From CAZRAL01 sp964598005 (GTDB lineage Bacteria > Pseudomonadota > Gammaproteobacteria > Burkholderiales > Usitatibacteraceae), in contig CAZRAL010000016.1 in NCBI GenBank assembly GCA_964598005.1, positions 1 through 48,004 on the forward strand: a stretch of DNA of 48,004 nt. Reading direction: 5' to 3'. A program made the position numbers and the translations under genes. The notes under the pieces were generated by a model. It saw only the letters and a list, made by a program, of their open reading frames with translations, was not told the origin of the DNA and ran no database searches. The first letter of the stretch is position 1. Every line of letters starts with the position of its first letter. Positions 1-7,686 of this stretch are shown piece by piece.

Positions 1-110
1 AAAAGATCGCTTGTTTCGCACAATGAAAGAATTTTAAAGGTTATTAGAAGTTCCCTGATTCAACCCAGTAGCAGGCAGCACATTTTTAATGACGAAGACA
101 AGGAGCAATC

Positions 111-359
111 ATGCAAACCACTTCCCCCCTTACTCGATTAACCCTTGTCTGCCTTTTAACCGCCACGCTCGCCGCGTGTAGCAAAAAGGATGACGATGCA
201 CCCAGCGCCGAACAAGTGAAGGCCGAAAAGGCCGCCGCCGATAAAAGTGTGCGCGACAATGCCGTATGGGGCGAGCAAGTGAAAGCGCTGGACAAGGCCA
301 AGGAGGTACAAAAACAGTCTGAAGAGGCAGCGAAAAAATTGGAAGAAGCCACCAAATAA
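111..359 (+). CDS. Small predicted outer-membrane or periplasmic lipoprotein
   Basis: The 82-residue product begins with a charged/hydrophobic signal segment that ends in a lipobox (LAAC, Cys at about residue 23), followed by SKKDDD. The first residues after the lipidated Cys are Ser-Lys. The mature part is Lys/Glu/Ala-rich and looks like one alpha-helix or coiled coil with no recognised domain. The ATG is well supported by AGGAG six bases upstream. It precedes the acyl-CoA dehydrogenase by 57 bp on the same strand. No function can be assigned; small lipoproteins with helical tails often sit in the envelope. Confidence 0.8.
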   Translation: MQTTSPLTRLTLVCLLTATLAACSKKDDDAPSAEQVKAEKAAADKSVRDNAVWGEQVKALDKAKEVQKQSEEAAKKLEEATK

Positions 360-416
360 TTCCTTTAACAGCAGGTTGAAATTCGCTGATTGCCGAAACT
401 GGAGCGAACAATTTTT

Positions 417-1568
417 ATGAAAACCAGCCACGACTTTCTCACCGACGATCAGCGCATGATCCGCGACATGGCGCGCGACTTCGCGCAAAACGAACTGGCG
501 CCGCACGCTGCGCAATGGGAAAAAGACAAATGGATCCCCGATGCGGTGGTCGCGCAAATGGGCGAGCTGGGACTATTGGGCATGGTGGTGCCCGAAGAAT
601 GGGGCGGTTCGTTTTCCGATTACGTGGCCTATGCGCTGGCCATCGAGGAAATTGCAGCGGGCGATGCCGCTACCTCGACGCTGATGTCGGTGCACAACTC
701 GGTCGGCTGCGGCCCCATACTGGCGTGGGGCACCGATGCGCAAAAACGCGCCTATCTGCCCGACCTCGCCACCGGCAAAAAAATCGGTTGCTTTTGCCTC
801 ACCGAACCGCAAGCCGGATCGGAAGCGCACAACCTCAAAACCACCGCCAAACTGGTGGATGGCAAATGGGTGTTGAACGGGGCGAAGCAATTCGTTACCA
901 ATGGCAAACGCGCGCACATCGCCATCGTCTTCGCCGTCACCGACGCCGACCTGGGCAAAAAAGGGATTTCGGCATTCATCGTCCCCACCAACACCCCTGG
1001 CTTTAACGTACAGCGCCCGGAACACAAGCTGGGCATACGCGCCTCCGACACCTGCGCGATTCAATTCGACCAATGCGCCATCCCCGAAGACCATCTGCTC
1101 GGCCCGCGCGGCAAAGGCTTGGCCATCGCTCTTTCCAATCTCGAAGGTGGGCGTATCGGCATCGCCGCGCAGGCGCTGGGCATTGCCCGCGCGGCCTTCG
1201 ACGCGGCGCTGATTTACGCCAAAGACCGCACGCAATTCGGCAAAAAGATTGCTGAGCACCAAAGCATTGCCAACATGCTGGCCGATATGCACACCCGCAT
1301 CAATGCGGCGCGCTTGCTGATCCTGCACGCCGCGCGCATGCGCAGCGAGGGGATGCCCTGCCTTTCCGAAGCCTCGCAGGCCAAGCTCTACGCCTCCGAA
1401 CTGGCCGAATGGGTGTGTTCCAAAGCCATCCAGATTCATGGCGGCTACGGCTATCTCGAAGATTATCCGGTCGAACGCTACTATCGCGACGCGCGCATCA
1501 CCCAGATTTACGAGGGCACCAGTGAGATTCAGCGCATGGTAATTGCGCGTAATCTGGTTACCGAATAA
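417..1568 (+). CDS. Acyl-CoA dehydrogenase
   Basis: The 383-residue product is a flavin-dependent acyl-CoA dehydrogenase, which introduces the alpha-beta double bond into an acyl-CoA thioester and passes electrons to electron-transfer flavoprotein. Visible signatures are the N-terminal helical domain (LTDDQRMIRDMARDFAQ), the central FAD-binding stretch (CFCLTEPQAGSEAHN, FVTNGKRA), and the C-terminal IHGGYGYLEDYPVERYYRD and IYEGTSEIQRMVIARNL signatures. The catalytic Glu is expected in the YEGTSE segment, as in short- and branched-chain members. ATG 417 is preferred over an upstream in-frame TTG at 390 because GGAG lies just upstream and the protein then starts as the family usually does. The exact acyl substrate cannot be told from sequence. 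No other beta-oxidation gene lies nearby. Confidence 0.93.
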   Translation: MKTSHDFLTDDQRMIRDMARDFAQNELAPHAAQWEKDKWIPDAVVAQMGELGLLGMVVPEEWGGSFSDYVAYALAIEEIAAGDAATSTLMSVHNSVGCGPILAWGTDAQKRAYLPDLATGKKIGCFCLTEPQAGSEAHNLKTTAKLVDGKWVLNGAKQFVTNGKRAHIAIVFAVTDADLGKKGISAFIVPTNTPGFNVQRPEHKLGIRASDTCAIQFDQCAIPEDHLLGPRGKGLAIALSNLEGGRIGIAAQALGIARAAFDAALIYAKDRTQFGKKIAEHQSIANMLADMHTRINAARLLILHAARMRSEGMPCLSEASQAKLYASELAEWVCSKAIQIHGGYGYLEDYPVERYYRDARITQIYEGTSEIQRMVIARNLVTE

Positions 1569-1574
1569 GCATTT

Positions 1575-2123
1575 ATGCCGACCGTTTTTACTCATCCTGT
1601 TGTGCCGCTGGCACTGGGGCTGGGTCTGGGGCGCAATATTGTTTCACCGCGTTTGCTTGCTGCGGGTATTGTTGCCTCCACATTGCCCGATCTGGACGTC
1701 ATTGCCTTCCGGCTGGGTATTGCCTATGCCGCCGATCTGGGGCACCGCGGTTTCAGTCACTCCCTGCTATTCGCGGCGCTGGCTGCGCTGCTGGGCGCCT
1801 GCGCCTGGCGCGTGTTACATACTCGCTTTATACGCGCGTTTGTTTTTTTATTCGTTGTCACGGCCTCGCACGGCGTGCTCGATGCCTTTACCAATGGCGG
1901 TTTGGGGATTGCGCTGTTATGGCCCTGGTCATCGCAGCGCTATTTTGCTCCCTGGCAGGTGATTGCGGTTTCTCCAATCGGCTTCGGATTTTTCTCCGCA
2001 CGCGGGGCGGCGGTACTGCTTTCCGAATTGAAATGGGTCTGGCTGCCTGCTGCGGGAGGTGGACTGCTGCTCGCCGCGCTACGCTGTTACGTTAAGCGTT
2101 GGTTAAAATCATCTGCGCGCTGA
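1575..2123 (+). CDS. YdjM-type inner-membrane metal-dependent hydrolase (DUF457)
   Basis: This 182-residue protein has the motifs of the YdjM/DUF457 family of membrane-bound putative metal-dependent hydrolases: an N-terminal THPVVPLALG, then STLPDLDVI, then LGHRGFSHSLLF, and a later SHGVLDAFTNGG. The conserved His and Asp residues (TH, PDLD, HRGxxHS, SHxxLD) are the likely metal ligands. Four to five hydrophobic segments are present. It starts six bases after the acyl-CoA dehydrogenase stop and so is probably co-transcribed with it. The biological substrate is not established for the family; in E. coli ydjM is a LexA-regulated gene. Confidence 0.85.
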   Translation: MPTVFTHPVVPLALGLGLGRNIVSPRLLAAGIVASTLPDLDVIAFRLGIAYAADLGHRGFSHSLLFAALAALLGACAWRVLHTRFIRAFVFLFVVTASHGVLDAFTNGGLGIALLWPWSSQRYFAPWQVIAVSPIGFGFFSARGAAVLLSELKWVWLPAAGGGLLLAALRCYVKRWLKSSAR

Positions 2124-2129
2124 AACAAT

Positions 2130-2330
2130 TCAGCTCGCCAAACGCGAGGCCCGCACTATGATTTTTTCTGTATCCAGAGTATGGATCCGGGCCGTTTCGA
2201 TGCGGTTTTCGGCACGCTGGAATTGGTTTTCCACGACTGTGGCGAATGCACCGATTGTGGTGCAGCCGATCAGCAGTGTAGCGGCATATACGACGAATGT
2301 ATTGGCTTGGTAGGCAAAGTGGTTTTTCAT
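2130..2330 (-). CDS. Hypothetical small membrane protein
   Basis: A 66-residue product with one hydrophobic segment at about residues 12-32, preceded by a short Lys/His-containing N-terminus and followed by a polar tail with acidic and basic residues. It may be a single-pass membrane protein or a secreted peptide. The start is supported by GGAG seven bases upstream of the ATG. It faces the DUF457 gene tail-to-tail with a six-base gap. I do not recognise the family. Confidence 0.6.
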   Translation of the reverse strand: MKNHFAYQANTFVVYAATLLIGCTTIGAFATVVENQFQRAENRIETARIHTLDTEKIIVRASRLAS

Positions 2331-2633
2331 GTTTGTTCTCCGATTGAGGTTGATTGTGGCTGATAAAGTTTGATGAATGCATTGTGGGTCACTCCTTTCC
2401 TCAGGCCAATTGGTTTGTGATGAGTTGCATAAAAAGCCGCCTGAAACGCCATGAATGCACCGGTTTTGAGTGGCGGCAGATATGTTTTAACTGATACAGC
2501 TATTTTTTCTTGATGGTTTTTCCGTCGGCGCTGGGCTACTGATTTTCGCGTCTTGTAGTGGCTATTTATCGTTTTCAAACCCGTTAAACGCGTAAGCATT
2601 TATCATTGCTTTTTTTTAGTGAAGGCGCTTGCC
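2331..2633. other. Intergenic region between divergent genes, no gene seen
   Basis: About 300 bases separate the small minus-strand gene from the plus-strand ABC transporter operon. The stretch should hold both promoters. It is more AT-rich than its flanks, but I could not identify a convincing promoter pair, repeat or RNA gene. An open frame on the minus strand here has no protein-like composition. Confidence 0.4.
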
Positions 2634-3563
2634 ATGCTTCAGGTCTGCAATCTCCATAAATCATATGGGTCACGCGCCGCCGTGACTGATTTATCCTTTA
2701 CCGCCAAGCCTGGAGAGATCGTCGGCCTGCTTGGCCCCAATGGTGCCGGAAAAACCACCACCGTTTTGATGTTATGCGGCCTGGTTGCACCGGATGCGGG
2801 CCAGGTACGCATTGGCGATCAACCCATGCGGGTTGATGCCGATGCGGTTAAACGTCGTATTGGCCTGGTACCGCAGGAACTGGCGCTTTACGAAGATCTG
2901 TCAGCGCTGGCCAATCTTGAATTATTCGGCGCACTCTACGGGCTTGCCGGCAAGCCGTTGCGCACGCGCAGTATGGCCGCGCTCGAGCAAGTGGGGTTGG
3001 CGGAGCGCGCAGCCGACAAGCCCGCTACCTTCTCAGGGGGCATGAAACGCCGCCTGAATATAGCCTGCGCGCTGGTGCACGATCCAGACGTGTTGCTGCT
3101 CGATGAACCGACAACCGGCGTCGATCCGCAAAGCCGTAATGCAATCTTCGATAATCTGGAAGCCCTAAAACGTGCGGGCAAAACGCTGCTCTACACCACA
3201 CATTACATGGAAGAAGCCGAGCGCCTGTGCGACCGCATCGTGATCGTGGATCATGGTCGCGTGATCGCCGACGATACGTTATCGGGACTTTATCGCCTGC
3301 TGCCGGCTGTCGAGGAATTGATTATTGAACTGGAGGGCACGGTAGAAATGGCGTTGCTTGCTACTGAGCCAGGCATTCGTAGCGTGAGGCAATCTCCATC
3401 CAATGGGCGTCTGGTGTTGGGCATCGACGATCTCACGGCTACCGCACCAGGTGTACTGGCATGGCTCACCGCGCACGGGCATCGCCTGCGTGCGGTCCAT
3501 TCGGGTCATGCCACGCTGGAAACCGTGTTCCTTGCCCTGACCGGGCGCCAACTGCGGGATTGA
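2634..3563 (+). CDS. ABC-2 type transporter ATP-binding protein
   Basis: A 309-residue ABC ATPase with Walker A GPNGAGKTT at about residues 34-42, the signature FSGGMKRR, Walker B VLLLDEP followed by TTGVDPQSR, and an H-loop in YTTHYMEEAERLCD. The FSGGM signature, the MEEAERLCD stretch and a C-terminal extension of about 90 residues are typical of drug-resistance, polysaccharide or ABC-2 type exporters such as the DrrA/CcmA/YhiH groups. ATG 2634 is preferred over GTG 2619 because GAAGG lies eight bases upstream. The permease starts six bases downstream of the stop, so the two form an operon and presumably a homodimeric exporter. The exported substrate is unknown. Confidence 0.92.
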   Translation: MLQVCNLHKSYGSRAAVTDLSFTAKPGEIVGLLGPNGAGKTTTVLMLCGLVAPDAGQVRIGDQPMRVDADAVKRRIGLVPQELALYEDLSALANLELFGALYGLAGKPLRTRSMAALEQVGLAERAADKPATFSGGMKRRLNIACALVHDPDVLLLDEPTTGVDPQSRNAIFDNLEALKRAGKTLLYTTHYMEEAERLCDRIVIVDHGRVIADDTLSGLYRLLPAVEELIIELEGTVEMALLATEPGIRSVRQSPSNGRLVLGIDDLTATAPGVLAWLTAHGHRLRAVHSGHATLETVFLALTGRQLRD

Positions 3564-3568
3564 TTGCT

Positions 3569-4858
3569 ATGAATACCTTGCTTGCTTTGATTCGCAAAGA
3601 CCTCGTACTGTATTTTTCCGATCGCCGCGCGCTGCTCATGAGCATCGTTGCACCGATCGTCATCGCGGCCTTTTTCGGCGCGCTGTTTGGTTCCAGCAAC
3701 AAAAAGCCGATGCGCATTCCTGTTGCCATCGTCAATCAGGATGATGGAGCTGTGACGCAGAAAATTCTGGCGCGCTTGAAAAGCGATACGGCCTTTGATG
3801 TTCGCGAAAGTCCTGAGCCCTCGGCATTGCTGGACGTTAAGCAAGGCAAAGTGCATGCCGCTATTGTTTTTCCAAAAGGTTTTGCGACACAAGCCGCACG
3901 CGCATTATTCATACCCGGAAATAAGCCGACGCTCACCATCCACTACGATCCTTCCCGGCCCGCTGTGCTACCTATGGTGCGTGGCCTTATCATGCAGCAT
4001 GCCATGCAAGCCGTAAGCGAGGCGGCGTTTAGTCTGGATAGCCCGTCCTCCACAAAGATGTTCGATGAGTGGCGCAATGAAGTACAACACGCCACCGATC
4101 TGCCGGGCGAGCGGAAGCGCGATTTAATGGATATGTTTGACAGCATCCGCCGGGTGCACGTGGCGCCTGCCACGGCAAGCACCACTGCCTCCGCGGGCCC
4201 GCATTTCGATATTCCATTTGCCACCCGCGAAACTGCGGTGACCTCTGGCAAGGATCGCCAATACAACAGCTACGCCCATGCCTTTGCTGGCATGGGCGTG
4301 CAATTCATTCTTTTTATGGGCATCGATCTTGGAGTCGGGGTATTGCTGGCGCGCCGCATGGGGTTGTGGAAGCGGTTACGTGCCGCGCCTCTATCGCGAA
4401 CTATGCTGCTGGGCAGCCGTATCGCCAGCGGCGCGTTGACTGCGGCGGTCTTAATGGCGATTATTTTTGCCGCTGCCATTCTTGCTTTCGGGGTGCGTAT
4501 CGAAGGTAGCGTAACCGGTTTCATTGGCGTGGTACTGGCCTTTTCAATTATGACCGCCAGTTTCGGTTTGCTGATCGCTGCACTCGGCAAAACGCCCGAA
4601 GCGACGCGAGGGCTGGCTATTTTTGTGACCCTCATCCTGGTCATGCTGGGGGGCGCATGGGTGCCGGCTTTCGTGTTCCCCGAGTGGCTGCAAACCGTCT
4701 CGCTGGCGGTGCCAACCCGCTGGGCAGTTGACGGGCTGGATGCCATGACCTGGCGCGGTCTGCCACTGATCGATGCGCTGGCGCCAATCAGCGTGTTGCT
4801 GGCGTTCAGCGCGCTGTTCGCGGCATTGGCAGTATGGCGCTTCGATTGGGAAGAATGA
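3569..4858 (+). CDS. ABC-2 type transporter permease
   Basis: This 429-residue membrane protein has the ABC2_membrane_3 layout: one N-terminal transmembrane segment (about residues 23-42), a long extracytoplasmic domain to about residue 240, then five or six C-terminal transmembrane segments. The GxxVLLARRMGLWKRLRAAPLSR stretch that leads into the core helices is characteristic of the family. It is the partner of the ATPase immediately upstream. The ATG at 3569 is chosen because the longer upstream frame overlaps the ATPase gene and has no family similarity. No periplasmic adaptor (HlyD) or TolC-like gene is adjacent, so the transport route is undetermined. Confidence 0.9.
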   Translation: MNTLLALIRKDLVLYFSDRRALLMSIVAPIVIAAFFGALFGSSNKKPMRIPVAIVNQDDGAVTQKILARLKSDTAFDVRESPEPSALLDVKQGKVHAAIVFPKGFATQAARALFIPGNKPTLTIHYDPSRPAVLPMVRGLIMQHAMQAVSEAAFSLDSPSSTKMFDEWRNEVQHATDLPGERKRDLMDMFDSIRRVHVAPATASTTASAGPHFDIPFATRETAVTSGKDRQYNSYAHAFAGMGVQFILFMGIDLGVGVLLARRMGLWKRLRAAPLSRTMLLGSRIASGALTAAVLMAIIFAAAILAFGVRIEGSVTGFIGVVLAFSIMTASFGLLIAALGKTPEATRGLAIFVTLILVMLGGAWVPAFVFPEWLQTVSLAVPTRWAVDGLDAMTWRGLPLIDALAPISVLLAFSALFAALAVWRFDWEE

Positions 4859-4922
4859 AGCAAGCGGCATATTTACGCATAGATTTTTTGCGCAAATGTC
4901 CAGATTATTTACCGTAGCGGAA

Positions 4923-5077
4923 ACCAATAGACTTCTTTCGAAACTTGCTACGCTTGACATAACGGCGTTGCACGGTGGCTCAAAATCCTCATTTACTCCC
5001 TTGTAAACTCCGGTTTTTCGCCGCCATGCGCCTTGTTTTGCCTTGGCTCGCGACAGTTTCGAAAGAAGTCTATTGGT
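4923..5077. repeat. Inverted-repeat element R1, copy 1
   Basis: A 155-bp element bounded by perfect 23-bp inverted repeats (4923-4945 and 5055-5077), which contain the core GACTTCTTTCGAAAC. The interior has no open reading frame of note. Its right part (4989-5074) is repeated, with a few differences, at 22421-22500. The structure resembles a miniature inverted-repeat (MITE-like) or large palindromic intergenic repeat. No target-site duplication is obvious. Confidence 0.8.
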
Positions 5078-5140
5078 GCTTGGCTAGTATTAATCAGCAA
5101 GGAGTGACGGAAAAATGCCCCGGCGGGGCATACATCGATT

Positions 5141-5231
5141 TGGCGGAGGGGGGGGGATTCGAACCCCCGTTAGGCTATTAACCTAAACACGCTTTCCAGG
5201 CGTGCGACTTAAACCGCTCATCCACCCCTCC
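5141..5231 (-). tRNA. tRNA-Ser (anticodon GGA)
   Basis: The reverse complement folds as a class II tRNA: acceptor stem GGAGGGG pairing with CCCCUCC, a D arm beginning GAUGAGCGG, anticodon stem CACGC/GCGUG with loop CUGGAAA (anticodon GGA, reading UCC/UCU), a long variable arm typical of serine tRNA, and a T arm with GGTTCGAATCC. Discriminator G and an encoded CCA follow. The length is 91 nt including CCA. It lies about 100 bp from the direct-repeat-bounded toxin-antitoxin cassette, but the repeat is not in the tRNA. Confidence 0.96.
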
Positions 5232-5339
5232 ACAAGCGCAAGCCCGGCAAAAAACGGCCTCCTAGATATGCTAACGCTCAAGGGGCGCGATGATAAACGA
5301 CTCGGGCTGTTTATGCAAATGTCGCCAGATGAAACGCGC

Positions 5340-5387
5340 GCTAAAACCCGACCGCGCAGCCATCCTTGCGATGATCGCTGGCGGCGC
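5340..5387. repeat. 48-bp direct repeat, distal copy (duplicated ggt 3' end)
   Basis: These 48 bases are identical to 5933-5980, which are the last codons and stop of the gamma-glutamyltransferase gene plus one base. The distal copy is separated from the gene by 545 bp that hold only the toxin-antitoxin pair and its promoter. It is therefore a detached duplicate of the gene's 3' end. Confidence 0.95.
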
Positions 5388-5408
5388 GAAAATGGAAAAA
5401 CAGATGTT

Positions 5409-5633
5409 TTAATTTGTTCCAGTTGTGGAGGCTTTTGCAACACTGATCAAGGAGAGCAAGGCATTATTAACGGCTTCGTCATTCGGAAAGGCACGAGCCA
5501 CATCGGGATTTAAGACAACGATATTGCTTGAGGCAAGAACGCGCTTTGCATATTTTCCACGAACGAGCTTGCCTACATCTGCACGCATGTAATTGGGCCG
5601 AAGTTCGTCGCTTACTGGTTTATCCTTCTTCAT
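5409..5633 (-). CDS. Antitoxin of a BrnT-type toxin-antitoxin pair
   Basis: A 74-residue protein with the pattern DELRPNYMRADVGKLVRGKY, then ASSNIVVLNPDVARAFPN and a C-terminal helix VNNALLSLISVAK. This resembles the small antitoxins that often follow BrnT-like toxins and carry a ribbon-helix-helix-like C-terminal half (strand NIVVLNPDVA, then two helices). It is expected to neutralise the toxin and repress the operon. It overlaps the toxin gene by 14 bases, so expression is translationally coupled. The family match rests on pattern memory, and a distinct antitoxin family is possible. Confidence 0.75.
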   Translation of the reverse strand: MKKDKPVSDELRPNYMRADVGKLVRGKYAKRVLASSNIVVLNPDVARAFPNDEAVNNALLSLISVAKASTTGTN

Positions 5634-5892
5634 ATATTTTCCTTTCGTCTTTAGTGGCGAGACGACCGCTGATAATGCGTATTGTATTGCCTCTCTCGGT
5701 ATGAGAAACAGTCAATAATCTTCCCTTTGACGACACCCCAAAAGTAATGAATCTGTTTTCACCTTTGGAATGATCGGGATCGTGAGTGGTGGCCGATAAC
5801 GAATCGCGAAATACGGTCGCTGCTTCTTCAAACGAGACAGCATGTTTTTTAAGATTGCTGGTGGCTTTGGCGCTGTCCCATTCGAATTTCAT
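5620..5892 (-). CDS. brnT: BrnT family toxin (RelE-like fold ribonuclease)
   Basis: The 90-residue product carries the BrnT signature MKFEWDSAKATSNLKKHAVSF at its N-terminus, then FRDSL, a central ENRFITFGVSSKGRLLTVSHT strand segment, and the ending RIISGRLATKDERKIYEEG. BrnT proteins are RelE-like ribonucleases that inhibit translation until bound by antitoxin. Length and motif order are typical. It is the first gene of a two-gene unit and precedes its antitoxin. A TATAAT box lies six bases upstream of its ATG. The pair is enclosed by 48-bp direct repeats (5340-5387 and 5933-5980), which indicates that it was acquired as a cassette. Confidence 0.9.
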   Translation of the reverse strand: MKFEWDSAKATSNLKKHAVSFEEAATVFRDSLSATTHDPDHSKGENRFITFGVSSKGRLLTVSHTERGNTIRIISGRLATKDERKIYEEG

Positions 5893-5898
5893 GCAGAA

Positions 5899-5904
5899 AT
5901 TATA
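5899..5904 (-). promoter_or_regulatory. Candidate -10 box of the brnT operon
   Basis: On the minus strand a perfect TATAAT lies six bases upstream of the brnT ATG, so transcription would begin at or next to the start codon. TTGGAC occurs upstream with a long 21-bp spacer, and no well-spaced -35 is present. The box lies inside the repeat-bounded unit. Confidence 0.45.
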
Positions 5905-5932
5905 GCCCTTTCTCCAGTTCCTTTAGTCCAAT

Positions 5933-5980
5933 GCTAAAACCCGACCGCGCAGCCATCCTTGCGATGATCGCTGGCGGCGC
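5933..5980. repeat. 48-bp direct repeat, proximal copy (3' end of ggt-like gene)
   Basis: Perfect match to 5340-5387. It starts one base beyond the stop codon of the gamma-glutamyltransferase-like gene and covers its last 15 codons. The identity breaks sharply on both sides, as expected for a recombination or integration boundary. Confidence 0.95.
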
Positions 5981-7538
5981 AATAACCATCCTCCCCCAAA
6001 CGCCAGATCAGTTGTGCGCCACCAAAACTGAACTTCAGCGACTCTGCTGGCACCAGGCGATGCCCGCGCCGTACCAATTCTTCTATTACATCCGCTGAAA
6101 ATCCTGCCTCTAACCCGACCGAATAGTCGGGGTTGACGATCCAGCGCGGCGCATCGCTGGCCACCTGCGGGTTCTGCCCGTGATCGCAGGTACGAATTAC
6201 CATTTGTACATGCCCTTGCGGCTGCATATGTCCGCCCATCACCCCAAAGCTCATCAACGGTTTACCCTGAAGGGTGAGAAACCCCGGAATGATGGTCTGG
6301 TAAGGCCGCTTGTGCGGGCCGACCTGATTAGGGTGCCCCGGTTGCAAATTAAAGCCGTGGCCGCGATTTTGCATGCTGATGCCGGTTCCCGGCACGACCA
6401 CCCCCGAACCGAAGCCCATATAGTTGGACTGGATAAAGCTGACCATCATGCCGCTGGCATCGGCAGCAGTGAGATAAACCGTTCCACCATGTTTAGGCAG
6501 GCCAAACGCCGGGGTAGCGGCCCGTTTCATATTGATCAAAACCGCGCGCCGTTTCAAATAAACCTTATCGAGCAAGGCTTCTACAGTCATATCCATGGCC
6601 GCCGGATCGGCAATATAACGATGCGCATCGGCAAACGCCAGTTTCATGGCTTCGAGTTGCAAATGCACGCTATCGGCACCATCCACTGCGTGGCTGCGCA
6701 CATCGAAGTTTTCCAGAATGCCCAGGCATAACAGCGCGGCCAGCCCCTGTCCGTTGGGGGGGATTTCGTGCAAAGTCACCTTGCGATAATCTATCGCTAC
6801 CGTCTCCACCCAATCGCAACGGTGCGCGACCAGGTCTTCCACCGTCATGACACCCCCGCAAGCCTGTGAATGTGCGGCCATGCGCGCCGCCAGCGCGCCA
6901 CGGTAGAACGATTCACCATTTGTTGCGGCGATTTCTTCCAACGTCTCGGCCTGAGCTTTGAAAACCCATTTCTCGCCCACGTGCGGCGCGCGTCCGTTGA
7001 TGGTGAAATCGCGGACAAAATCCGCCTCGCCCTTAAACGTTTCGCACTGGCGCGCCCAGCTTGCTGCGGTAACCGGCGACACCAGATACCCTTCGCGGGC
7101 ATAGCGAATCGCTGGTTCGAACAATTTTGCAAACGGCAATTTTCCAAAACGTTGTGAAAGCGCCACCCATTGCGACACGCAGCCCGGTACCGCCACGGCA
7201 TCCCAGCCTGTTGCTGGCAGCGCCGAAGCGCCAGGATATTTGCGGGCGAAATATTCCGGGGCCCAAGCCGCAGGCGAACGCCCAGAGGCATTCAAACCGT
7301 GTAACCGGGAACCATCCCATAAGATGCAAAACGCATCCGAGCCGATGCCGTTGCTGGTTGGCTCGACCACCGTCAACGCAATAGCGGTGGCGATGGCTGC
7401 ATCCACGGCGTTGCCACCTTGCCGAAGCATCTCGAGCCCGGCCTGCGCCGCCAGCGGCTGCGAGGTAGCCGCCACGTTTTTTGCAAATATCGGCATGCGT
7501 TGGGAAGGGTAGGGCAGATTCCAGGAAAAGGGGGTCAT
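5934..7538 (-). CDS. Gamma-glutamyltransferase family protein (YwrD-like, cytoplasmic)
   Basis: A 534-residue N-terminal nucleophile (Ntn) hydrolase of the gamma-glutamyltranspeptidase family, which would cleave or transfer gamma-glutamyl groups from glutathione-like substrates. The large-subunit region has the GGNAVDAAIATAIALTVVEP motif at residues 41-60. The small subunit should be released by self-cleavage before Thr353 in HGGTVYLTAAD. Later MGFGSGVVVPGTGI and FGVMGGHMQPQGH match the family's oxyanion/substrate regions. There is no signal peptide, which fits the cytosolic YwrD-like branch rather than periplasmic Ggt. Its final 15 codons are duplicated beyond the adjacent toxin-antitoxin pair, yet the gene is full-length. 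Real substrate unknown. Confidence 0.9.
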   Translation of the reverse strand: MTPFSWNLPYPSQRMPIFAKNVAATSQPLAAQAGLEMLRQGGNAVDAAIATAIALTVVEPTSNGIGSDAFCILWDGSRLHGLNASGRSPAAWAPEYFARKYPGASALPATGWDAVAVPGCVSQWVALSQRFGKLPFAKLFEPAIRYAREGYLVSPVTAASWARQCETFKGEADFVRDFTINGRAPHVGEKWVFKAQAETLEEIAATNGESFYRGALAARMAAHSQACGGVMTVEDLVAHRCDWVETVAIDYRKVTLHEIPPNGQGLAALLCLGILENFDVRSHAVDGADSVHLQLEAMKLAFADAHRYIADPAAMDMTVEALLDKVYLKRRAVLINMKRAATPAFGLPKHGGTVYLTAADASGMMVSFIQSNYMGFGSGVVVPGTGISMQNRGHGFNLQPGHPNQVGPHKRPYQTIIPGFLTLQGKPLMSFGVMGGHMQPQGHVQMVIRTCDHGQNPQVASDAPRWIVNPDYSVGLEAGFSADVIEELVRRGHRLVPAESLKFSFGGAQLIWRLGEDGYCAASDHRKDGCAVGF

Positions 7539-7674
7539 AAAAATCTGCTTGTGTAAAAAAATTACCCCCTAGCTTATCGTGAATCACCAGAGGGAAGTTC
7601 GCTACATTACAAAAGTTTATAGACCATTGGCAAAAAAGCTGAAACTGGTTTGGCTGTGATTTACCGTGAGCAGC

Positions 7675-7680
7675 TATAAT
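7675..7680 (+). promoter_or_regulatory. Candidate -10 box of the formate dehydrogenase operon
   Basis: A perfect TATAAT sits six bases upstream of ATG 7687. If used, the transcript would be leaderless or nearly so. No Shine-Dalgarno sequence precedes this ATG or the alternative GTG at 7666. A TTGGCT 19 bp upstream is a poor -35 candidate. Confidence 0.4.
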
Positions 7681-7686
7681 TTCGTT

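Noticed and set aside
573..1595. Long minus-strand open frame opposite the acyl-CoA dehydrogenase (340 codons)
   Set aside because: It is the complementary-frame shadow of a clear acyl-CoA dehydrogenase; its translation has no recognisable motif and biased composition.
5141..5231. tRNA-Ser as the integration site of the toxin-antitoxin cassette
   Set aside because: The tRNA is close by, but the perfect direct repeats lie in the gamma-glutamyltransferase gene end, and no tRNA fragment is duplicated.
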